Shown here: positions 26,682-33,354 of the stretch, one piece after another
How the letters are laid out: the number at the start of each line of letters is the position of its first letter
Numbering within the stretch: position 1 is the stretch's first letter
Source: Methanobacteriota archaeon
Lineage (GTDB): Archaea; Thermoplasmatota; Thermoplasmata; RBG-16-68-12
DNA: 33,354 bases
Assembly: GCA_005878385.1 (NCBI GenBank)
Contig: VBMN01000081.1
Location: 1-33,354 of the forward strand
Reading direction: 5' to 3'
Notes under the pieces: generated by a model
The model's database searches: none
Seen by the model: only the letters and a program-made list of their open reading frames with translations
What the model was told of the DNA's origin: nothing
Position numbers and translations under genes: made by a program

Positions 26682-28037
26682 ATGGGCATGGACCGGGCTC
26701 GGAATCGAATGGTCGAGCTCGTGGGCCGCGGGTGGGACCAGGTCAAGAGCCCTCTGTATCGCAACGCGCTTTTCATCATGATGACCACCGTGATCGGAAG
26801 CGGCCTCGGCTTTTTCTTCTGGGTCATCGTCGCGAACAAGTATGCGAAAGAGGACATGGGCGCCGCGGTCACGTTGTTCCAGACCTTGGGTTTCCTCGGG
26901 GCCCTCGGGAACCTGGGCATCGGGATCGGACTCATTCGATTCATCCCGGAGACGGAGGACAAGCAAACTCTGCTGAACACCGGACTCACGGTGTCCGGCA
27001 TCGTGACGTTCGTCCTGAGCGTGGGCTTCCTCCTCTCCCTTCCGATCGTGCTCCCGAACCTCTCGTTCGTCCTGCTGGATCCGTTGTACATCATGACGAT
27101 CATCACCTGCACCGTGGCGGTTGGGCTGGCGCCGATCTTGGACGGCGCCGCGATCGCCGTGCGTCGGGCGGACTTCCAGACCTGGCGGATCACGATCTTT
27201 GCCTTCCTCAAGATCCCGTTCGCGCTCATCGTCCTGGCATCGCCCTTCTTGAAAGGGCGTGCGGGCATCTTCCTGTCCCTGGCCGCGTCGTTTGGCATCA
27301 GCGTGGTCGTCCTCGGATTCGTCCTCCTCCGACGGGCCGTGCCCGGATATCGACCCCGACTCGACTTCCGGTTCGACCGAATCAAACCCCTCCTCAGCTT
27401 TTCCTTGGGCAACTATGTCGCCGCGGCGATCGGTGCGGCGGGCATCCTCCTCCCGACGCCCCTCATTTACGATGCCCTCGGGCCGAGCGCCGGGCCCCTG
27501 AATGCCGCGTATTTCTACGTGGCGATCGTCGTCGCGACCCTCCTGTACATCATCCCCGGTGCGGCCTTCACGTCGTTCTATGCGGAAGCGTCCCACAAGG
27601 ACATGGACCGACGTCGCGGGGAGCGGCAGGCGATTGTCCTGAGCCTCGGACTGTTGATCCCGGCCATCGCGGTGATGTGGCTTTTCTCTGAACCGATGCT
27701 GCGGTTGTTCGGCGATCCGGCGTACGCCGACGAAGCGGTCACGCCCCTCCGCATCCTCTCCTTGGCCTCGATCCCCGTCTTCTTGAACGGCGTGTTCGGG
27801 ACGCGCGTGCGCGTCCGCAAGAGGACGCTCCCGCTCATCGTCGCGGCGACGATCAGCACCGCGATCACACTGGGTCTCGGCTGGATCCTCTTGCAGAACC
27901 CGGACCTGGAGATCGACGGACTCGCGTATGCGTACGTCCTCGGCCAAGCCGCCGCGACCCCGTACCTGTTTTTCAAGGCGCGGAAGTCGTACGAGGCGAT
28001 CCCGACCGAATCGATGCTGGGGCAACCCTTGGAGTGA
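26682..28037 (+). CDS. Flippase / polysaccharide biosynthesis protein (MOP/MATE superfamily)
   Basis: About 12-14 TM helices; LGFFFWVIVANKYAKEDMGAAVTLFQTLGFLGALGNLGIGIGLIRFIP typical of RfbX/Wzx-like flippases; ATG at 26682 with TATATCC about 25-31 nt upstream. Confidence 0.9.
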   Translation: MGMDRARNRMVELVGRGWDQVKSPLYRNALFIMMTTVIGSGLGFFFWVIVANKYAKEDMGAAVTLFQTLGFLGALGNLGIGIGLIRFIPETEDKQTLLNTGLTVSGIVTFVLSVGFLLSLPIVLPNLSFVLLDPLYIMTIITCTVAVGLAPILDGAAIAVRRADFQTWRITIFAFLKIPFALIVLASPFLKGRAGIFLSLAASFGISVVVLGFVLLRRAVPGYRPRLDFRFDRIKPLLSFSLGNYVAAAIGAAGILLPTPLIYDALGPSAGPLNAAYFYVAIVVATLLYIIPGAAFTSFYAEASHKDMDRRRGERQAIVLSLGLLIPAIAVMWLFSEPMLRLFGDPAYADEAVTPLRILSLASIPVFLNGVFGTRVRVRKRTLPLIVAATISTAITLGLGWILLQNPDLEIDGLAYAYVLGQAAATPYLFFKARKSYEAIPTESMLGQPLE

Positions 28038-28040
28038 GTC

Positions 28041-28898
28041 ATGGCCACGGCGACCGCGACGGCCGAAGTGGCATCCGCGAGGACCTCGCGCTGGACCTAT
28101 CTGCTCGCCTACCTCGCCGCCGTGATCGTCGCCGAGATCCTGATCGCGATCCCGGGCCCGCCGAACGGGGAGGGACGGCCGTTCCAACCGATCGGCCTCG
28201 CCATGCACATCCTCCTCGTCTTCACCCTCATGTTCGCCTCCGTCTTCCTGCAGACGAAGGACACGCCCCTCGCGTCCCTGCTCGTCGCGGTGAGCCTCGG
28301 GTCCCTCGTGCGCGTCTTCTCCCTCGCGGTCCCTCGTTTCAATTTCATCGCGACGCCGGAGACGGATCCGTTAAACACAATCCCGTGGCTCGCGCTCGTC
28401 AGCGTCCCGCTCCTCGTGTCCGTCGCCGCGGTCGCGTACGTGCAAGGATTGCGTCCGCGGGATCTCGGCCTTGTGATTCGACGCTGGAACGAGGTCCCCC
28501 TCCAATTGGCGGTCGCGATGACCGGGATCCCCCTCGGGCTGCTCGAGTTCGCGATCCTACGACCACCGAAGTGGATCCCTCAGGAGACGATCGTCGCCCT
28601 CCTGGGCGGCGGACTCGTCATCTTCCTGGCGACCGGCCTCTCCGAGGAACTCATCTTCCGCGGGATCCTGCTGAAGCGCGCGGTCGAAGCGCTCAACGAC
28701 CGGGACGGCCTCCTGTATGTGACCCTGATTTTCGCCAGCCTCCACATCTTCTTCCTGAACGGGCTCGACCTGGTGTTCGTCTTCGCGGTCGGCCTGTTCT
28801 ACGGGTTCGTCGTGCTGCAGACGAAGAATCTGTGGGGCGTCATCCTGAGTCACAGCCTCGGCAACGTGATCCTCTATCTGGTCGCGCCGTTCCACTAG
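28041..28898 (+). CDS. CPBP family intramembrane metalloprotease
   Basis: ATGLSEELIFRGILLKRAVE (EExxxR), FASLHIFF, GVILSHSLGNVILYL motifs. Confidence 0.93.
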   Translation: MATATATAEVASARTSRWTYLLAYLAAVIVAEILIAIPGPPNGEGRPFQPIGLAMHILLVFTLMFASVFLQTKDTPLASLLVAVSLGSLVRVFSLAVPRFNFIATPETDPLNTIPWLALVSVPLLVSVAAVAYVQGLRPRDLGLVIRRWNEVPLQLAVAMTGIPLGLLEFAILRPPKWIPQETIVALLGGGLVIFLATGLSEELIFRGILLKRAVEALNDRDGLLYVTLIFASLHIFFLNGLDLVFVFAVGLFYGFVVLQTKNLWGVILSHSLGNVILYLVAPFH

Positions 28899-28943
28899 GG
28901 AGCGGGCGTCCGAGAAACCGGTGCGGTCCCGAGGGCCGCAGAC

Positions 28944-29177
28944 CTAGAGCACTTCGACGACCTTCACCGCGACGATGAAGGCGAACACGACCAGGAGTGG
29001 GGTGATCGGGATGAGCAACGTGTGGGAGAGGACCTTCGACTTCAGGCTACCCGTCTCCTCCGCGTGGGCGCTCGTGAGCTCACGCATGATGAGGAACAGA
29101 ATCAGGGACGCGACCGCGGCGGCGCCGAAGCTTCCCGCCAGAAACGTGGACGTGACGGTCACGACGGTCGTGATCAT
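28944..29177 (-). CDS. Small two-TM membrane protein
   Basis: MITTVVTVTSTFLAGSFGAAAVASLILFLIMRELTSAHAEETGSLKSKVLSHTLLIPITPLLVVFAFIVAVKVVEVL; AT-rich TATA-like sequence upstream. Confidence 0.78.
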   Translation of the reverse strand: MITTVVTVTSTFLAGSFGAAAVASLILFLIMRELTSAHAEETGSLKSKVLSHTLLIPITPLLVVFAFIVAVKVVEVL

Positions 29178-29294
29178 GTCTGGACCCTCTACCCTTTCTA
29201 CGGAATATTAAACGTAACCCTATATAAATCCATCCCCCACACGTCGTTTTTTCGAGAACCGGAACGTCCTCCCGCGGTGGAGGACCGCGGGCCA

Positions 29295-30014
29295 TCACCT
29301 CTTCCGACCGCCGGCACCGCCGCCGACGAGCCCGTACACGGTCAAGGCGACGTACCATCCGACGCCGACCCAGCTGTATCCGATCCCCAGGATCAATGCC
29401 GTGTTCAGCCGATGGTTGAACTGCGCGAAGCCGTCGGCCCCGGGGAGCATGACGCCGGAGAGTCCGAGGATCAAGGATGCAATGACGCCCGGTCCGATCA
29501 GGTACCGTCCGAGGAACTTGCGGCGCTGCATGAGGCGCTGACGCTTCGAACCGATTTTGGTGTCGTCCTCGTCGCCACCAGACGAGCGACCGCCCGCGGA
29601 CGGATTCGCGTCCATCGCCTGCGCCTCCCGGCTCGCGTTCGCCTCCACCTCGCTCAGGCTCTCGAGGAGCTCGTCGATGTCTCGGTCCACCGTGTCGCGC
29701 AGGTTCGACTGCGGCTCCGGCAACGGAGGCGGGAGCGCCTCTTGCGAGGACTGCCGCACCACCGCGCCGAGTCGCGCATCGACCTCGCGGATCTGCCGCG
29801 AGAACGACGCCCGGATGCTAAGGCCGAGGCCGGCGAGTCCCACGAGGAAGATCGCGGCGACGAGCATGTATGTGGTGTAGATCCAACGCGTGATGTCCGC
29901 AGGATACCAAGCCGCCGAAAGGCCCTGCGCGAACTGCCACGAGGCGATGCCGATGATGGCAAAGTAGATGCCGAATCCCGCCGCGAGCACGCGCGGTCGC
30001 AACTGCCTCGCCAT
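29295..30014 (-). CDS. Conserved membrane protein with about 4 TM helices and acidic/charged central loop
   Basis: TM helices at both ends flanking a charged region VDARLGAVVRQ...DTVDRDIDELLESLSEVEANASREAQAM; TATA-like ATATATTT about 27-34 nt upstream of ATG 30014. Confidence 0.78.
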   Translation of the reverse strand: MARQLRPRVLAAGFGIYFAIIGIASWQFAQGLSAAWYPADITRWIYTTYMLVAAIFLVGLAGLGLSIRASFSRQIREVDARLGAVVRQSSQEALPPPLPEPQSNLRDTVDRDIDELLESLSEVEANASREAQAMDANPSAGGRSSGGDEDDTKIGSKRQRLMQRRKFLGRYLIGPGVIASLILGLSGVMLPGADGFAQFNHRLNTALILGIGYSWVGVGWYVALTVYGLVGGGAGGRKR

Positions 30015-30040
30015 TCGCACCCCGCCTGATTCGGGACCGG

Positions 30041-30048
30041 ATATATTT
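30041..30048 (-). promoter_or_regulatory. TATA-like box for 29295-30014 CDS
   Basis: AAATATAT on the minus strand, 27-34 nt upstream of ATG 30014. Confidence 0.55.
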
Positions 30049-30175
30049 CATCACCTCCTTCTCACTTTTGATTCCAGCGGAGGGTCCGGCCAAAGGTATA
30101 TCCCACCCTCGTTCCCTTCCACGTAGGAGGAAGGCCCGCCCCCATACGGAGGTCGGCCCGTCGGAGGAGCCTGGG

Positions 30176-30730
30176 ATGGGATTCCAAACGCGTTCGTCAC
30201 GGTTTGTGCTCCGGGAAGTCCTATTGGTCGGCCTCGCGGCCGCCGCCGCGTTCGTCTTCATCAACCACGACAATCTCTACCTGTCCCATCCCTTCCGCCT
30301 CGCGGACGCGCGGATCGAGTCGTATGCCCTCGCGACCGCGATGATCTATCTGTTCCTTCGACTCGTGATCGTCGCACTGGAACTGCGCCCGCCGCGATCG
30401 CATGAGGAACTGGTCCGGTGCCCGGAGTGCGGATAGTGGCTCGACGATCCGACCGCCGCCGGCCTGGAGGCCCACCGCCGGATCGAGCTCACGCCGAAGC
30501 CGTCGCGGAAGGAGATCGTCTCCGCGGTCGCCCTTCGGAAGGCGGTGGACGCGGCGCGCCGTGGGAACCTGAGGCCTCCGCATCCCGGCGTCGTCGAGCC
30601 GAACCCCGCGGTCCCGAATCCGACGAACGTGACGAGCGAGGATCTGGTCGCGGCCCTGAACGACCCGGACTTCCTCGAACGGGCAAGGCACAGCCCGGAG
30701 CCGCCGGTCGATCGGCGCCTCAAGCGCTGA
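30176..30730 (+). pseudogene. Two-TM protein with C-terminal CPECG zinc-finger-like segment, interrupted by in-frame TAG at 30434-30436
   Basis: ATG at 30176 after GGAGGAG; frame reads ...EELVRCPECG-TAG-WLDDPTAAGLEAHRRIELTPKPSRKEIVSAVALRKAVDAARRGNLRPPHPGVVEPNPAVPNPTNVTSEDLVAALNDPDFLERARHSPEPPVDRRLKR-TGA (30728-30730). Could be a pseudogene, a readthrough/recoding case or a sequencing error. Confidence 0.72.
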
Positions 30731-31295
30731 GGCCGACGAACACGAGGAGCTCCTCGAGCACTCGATACGTGAAGCCCCAGATCAGCCACTCGCGGTGCGT
30801 GTACGAAGGCACGAGCAGTTCGCCCAGGATCGTGGGCACGAGCGTCTTGCCTTGGGCCGGCGGCAGCTGCGCCAGGGGCGTCCAGAAGACGGCGGTCATC
30901 TCCGGGCCGGGAGTCGGCTCGACGGGTGCGGACGCGAGGGCCACGAAGGGGACGACGAGCAATTCGGGCTTGTTTCCCGGAGCCCGCGGCGCCATGTGGC
31001 CGAGGACCTCCGCACGGCCGTTCAGGTCGATCCCGACCTCCTCGCGCGTCTCACGGATCGCCGTGTTGAGCAAGGTCCCGTCCTCGGCATGGTGTCGTCC
31101 GCCGGGTAGGCCGACTTGTCCGGACCACGGGTCGCCCTCCCGTTTCCTCCGTTCACCGAGGAGGACCTCGAGGCCGTCCGGCTCCTCCCGCAGCAGGATC
31201 ATGACCGCGGCCGCCGGTTTCGTCTTCAGTTCGGCCTCCGCGAGTTCCAGCGGGAGCAGGAATTTTCGCAGCCGTTCGAGCGACGCGTTCGACAA
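30720..31295 (-). CDS. Nudix hydrolase, CoA pyrophosphatase (NudL)-like
   Basis: GLEVLLGERRKREGDPWSGQVGLPGGRHHAEDGTLLNTAIRETREEVGIDL, Nudix box in NudL-like context. Confidence 0.93.
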   Translation of the reverse strand: MSNASLERLRKFLLPLELAEAELKTKPAAAVMILLREEPDGLEVLLGERRKREGDPWSGQVGLPGGRHHAEDGTLLNTAIRETREEVGIDLNGRAEVLGHMAPRAPGNKPELLVVPFVALASAPVEPTPGPEMTAVFWTPLAQLPPAQGKTLVPTILGELLVPSYTHREWLIWGFTYRVLEELLVFVGLSA

Positions 31296-31440
31296 CCGGA
31301 CGCCGAAAGGACATTCGCGCTATTTGGTATTCGCCGCGCCGGCTTCCACCGTGCGCCGAGGAGGACCCAGGACTCGATCCTCAACTTTGTCCGAGGCGAA
31401 CGCCGCCGACGGGTCAATGAACCGGGATGAACCGAAATCG

Positions 31441-31447
31441 ATTTATC
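31441..31447 (+). promoter_or_regulatory. TATA-like box for DUF998-like gene
   Basis: ATTTATC, 23-29 nt upstream of ATG 31470. Confidence 0.5.
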
Positions 31448-31469
31448 ATGCTTCGGAGTGGGACTCGCC

Positions 31470-32114
31470 ATGGGTCGCGCGGGCCGCACTCTCCCTAGTC
31501 ATCAGATTGCGGGCTTGTTTCTCCTGGCCGGAAGCGCCGTGTTCGCCCTCGGCATCACCATCGCGGAGACTCTCTATCCGGCCTACAGCGTGTCGCACGA
31601 CTTCCTTGCCGACTTGGGCGGGGGACCCAGCGCGCTCGTCTTCAATTCGTCGATCACATTCTTCGGCGTCGCCCTCATCGCCGCGGGCGTGTTTCTTTTC
31701 CGGGCGTTCCGAGATCTTCCGCTCACCGTCGCCTTGGTTCTCGCGGGAATCGGGGCGATCGGCTTCGGCTTGGTACCGGCCACGGACAATCTCGCGCCGG
31801 AGACGTACCGTAACCTCGCGATCCACACCGGCTTCGCCCTCGCGGCCTACTTCTTCGCCGCCTTGGCAGCGATCCTCGCGGTCCGAGTGGTCCGGTCCCC
31901 GTTCGGCTACATTTCGGTCGCCCTCGGGATCGTCTCCCTTGTGGCCCTCGGATTGCTCGGGACGGATCAGTACGGAATCCTCGGCCGGGGAGGAATGGAA
32001 CGGATGGTCGTGTGGCCTCTCCTCCTCTGGGGCGTCGCGGTGGGAGGATCCCTACTGACGATCCGGTCGCTCGACAAGAAGGGCGTCGCGTCCGTCGGAA
32101 CGGCCCAGACCTAA
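31470..32114 (+). CDS. DUF998-like membrane protein
   Basis: ALGITIAETLYPAYSVSHDFLADLGGGPSALVFNSSITFFG; about 6 TM helices; ATG 31470 with ATTTATC about 23-29 nt upstream. Confidence 0.85.
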   Translation: MGRAGRTLPSHQIAGLFLLAGSAVFALGITIAETLYPAYSVSHDFLADLGGGPSALVFNSSITFFGVALIAAGVFLFRAFRDLPLTVALVLAGIGAIGFGLVPATDNLAPETYRNLAIHTGFALAAYFFAALAAILAVRVVRSPFGYISVALGIVSLVALGLLGTDQYGILGRGGMERMVVWPLLLWGVAVGGSLLTIRSLDKKGVASVGTAQT

Positions 32115-32307
32115 TCTTGCGGACATCGTGAAGTTCGTCGCGAGACGACGGAATCGAAGCCCTGATTGCGGAGTCGCCGGGCTCCGGGAACTTCTCGCCG
32201 CGGCATTTCGGGGAATCCTTATTCGCCGATTCTTATTGCGTCCATTCGTGGGCGTCGTCGAAGGATGGGAGTTCCCCTGGATAGAGCCGCGGCTTTCGAC
32301 CGGACCG

Positions 32308-33354
32308 ATGGACGAGTCGGCCATGGTCCGCGAGCAGGGAGGCTGGGTCCTCACCTCCGCGATCGCCAATTCCTCCCTAGGTTTCATCTTCTGGGCGTTC
32401 GCGGCCCGACTGTTCACCTCGGATGCGTTCGGCATTGCTGCCGCTCTGGTCTCTCTGTCTTCCTTGGCGACGTCCATTGGCATCTTGGGGCTGGACAACG
32501 GACTCGTCCGGTTCATCGCGCGGGCCGATCGACCGCGCGCCTTGATGCGGAAGCTCCTCCTCATCGGTGGATCTCTCTCCGCCGTCACCGGGCTCGTGCT
32601 TTCCTTCTCAGTGCTCGCCATCAGCAACGCCGCGGCACAGCAATGGTCGGTGCTCGTCCTCCTTGCGGTCGTACTCACGACCGCCCAGACGTGGTTCCAA
32701 ATCACGGACAGCGGGATCCTGGCCGCGCGCCGAGGCCAATTCCTTGCGACCCGCGCCATCGCGTTCGGCGTGGTCAAGATTGTCGTCCTCGTCGCCATCG
32801 TCGGGGCAGGCGCGAGCGGTCTCTTTGCGGCGTACGTCCTCCCGCTGCTCGCGGTCGTCCTCGTGAGCTTGTTCTTCGTCGACCGCCTTTGGCCGGAACG
32901 GAACGAGGCGGGCGCCCCGGTCCGCTTCCGGGAGGTGGCCCACCTCTCCGTGGGGAACTGGATCTCCGGACTCGCCTATTCGATGCCAAGCCGCGTGGGG
33001 CCGTCGATCATGCTCATCTTCCTCGGGCCGAGTCCGGTCTCGTACTTCTTCATCGCCTTGCAGGTGGCGGAGGTCCTCAACTACATCCCCGAGGCCCTCT
33101 CGAAGTCTCTCTTCGCCCACGCCTCGATCCAAAATCGCCTGGGCGCTGCCTTGACGTCGAGCATGCGTCGTTTGCTCGGGGTCATCATGTTGCCCCTGGT
33201 CGCCTTGGGCATCGTCCTCGCGTCCGTGGGCATGACGATCGTCGGAGGGACGCAATATGGGACCCACGGCCTCGCCTTGCAACTCTTCCTCGTGGCGACG
33301 TTGCCGAAGGCCGGCATCCAACTGTACAAGGCGCAATTCAACGTGGACCGCAGG
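32308..33354 (+). CDS. Flippase / polysaccharide biosynthesis protein, 3' end cut by window
   Basis: Manual translation MDESAMVREQGGWVLTSAIANSSLGFIFWAFAARLFTSDAFGIAAALVSLSSLATSIGILGLDNGLVRFIARADRP...; open to the window end, so absent from ORF track. Confidence 0.85.
   Translation, partial: MDESAMVREQGGWVLTSAIANSSLGFIFWAFAARLFTSDAFGIAAALVSLSSLATSIGILGLDNGLVRFIARADRPRALMRKLLLIGGSLSAVTGLVLSFSVLAISNAAAQQWSVLVLLAVVLTTAQTWFQITDSGILAARRGQFLATRAIAFGVVKIVVLVAIVGAGASGLFAAYVLPLLAVVLVSLFFVDRLWPERNEAGAPVRFREVAHLSVGNWISGLAYSMPSRVGPSIMLIFLGPSPVSYFFIALQVAEVLNYIPEALSKSLFAHASIQNRLGAALTSSMRRLLGVIMLPLVALGIVLASVGMTIVGGTQYGTHGLALQLFLVATLPKAGIQLYKAQFNVDRR

Noticed and set aside
26541-28208. 555 aa minus-strand ORF
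   Set aside because: Antisense to the flippase; charged low-complexity shadow frame.
30434-30436. Genome-wide TAG reassignment to pyrrolysine
   Set aside because: Many genes in the window appear to end naturally at TAG (e.g. 7254, 8722, 11410, 11888, 16005, 16578, 21800, 28898), so only a local event is considered.
30418-32058. 546 aa plus-strand ORF
   Set aside because: Overlaps Nudix (opposite strand) and DUF998-like (other frame); Arg/Ser-rich translation with no domain character.
1-33354. tRNA/rRNA genes, CRISPR arrays, IS elements
   Set aside because: Looked for T-loop-like GTTCGAATC contexts, regularly spaced repeats and transposase motifs by eye; nothing convincing. A tRNAscan-SE/CRISPR search would be decisive.

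Overview
This GC-rich window is densely coding and looks archaeal. The archaeal reading rests on DUF835-type and ArsR-like signalling proteins, recurrent TATA-like boxes about 25-32 nt upstream of start codons, and surface beta-helix/PKD proteins; a Thermoplasmata-like origin is inference only. I support about 27 genes. Most other ORFs in the supplied track are antisense shadows caused by high GC. Recognisable content: a partial secreted beta-helix + cupredoxin-like + PKD protein; an overlapping operon of two FtsX/MacB-type permeases and a multi-TM GT-C-like protein; an HTH + V4R-like regulator; two SnoaL-like proteins, an SRPBCC protein and a double-HTH Lrp-like regulator; a large internally duplicated zinc-finger membrane protein; DinB; a Tat-exported beta-helix-like protein; a multi-TM + DUF835 + Roadblock-like protein; an SDR; an epimerase; an M3 peptidase; an Asp-box/FN3/coiled-coil surface protein; an ABC ATPase; two flippases; a CPBP protein; a Nudix hydrolase; and a DUF998-like protein. 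No rRNA, tRNA, CRISPR array or mobile element was identified by eye. Best leads: (1) an in-frame amber codon at 30434-30436 inside an otherwise continuous frame; (2) a cupredoxin-like domain with Tyr at both expected His copper-ligand positions; (3) a duplicated CX2C-X14-C-X7-C-X2-C-X4-C-X3-H finger/TM/PH-like protein with an inserted GIDE/OB-like segment; (4) a multi-TM-DUF835-Roadblock protein. All family names come from motif reading; no database search was run.
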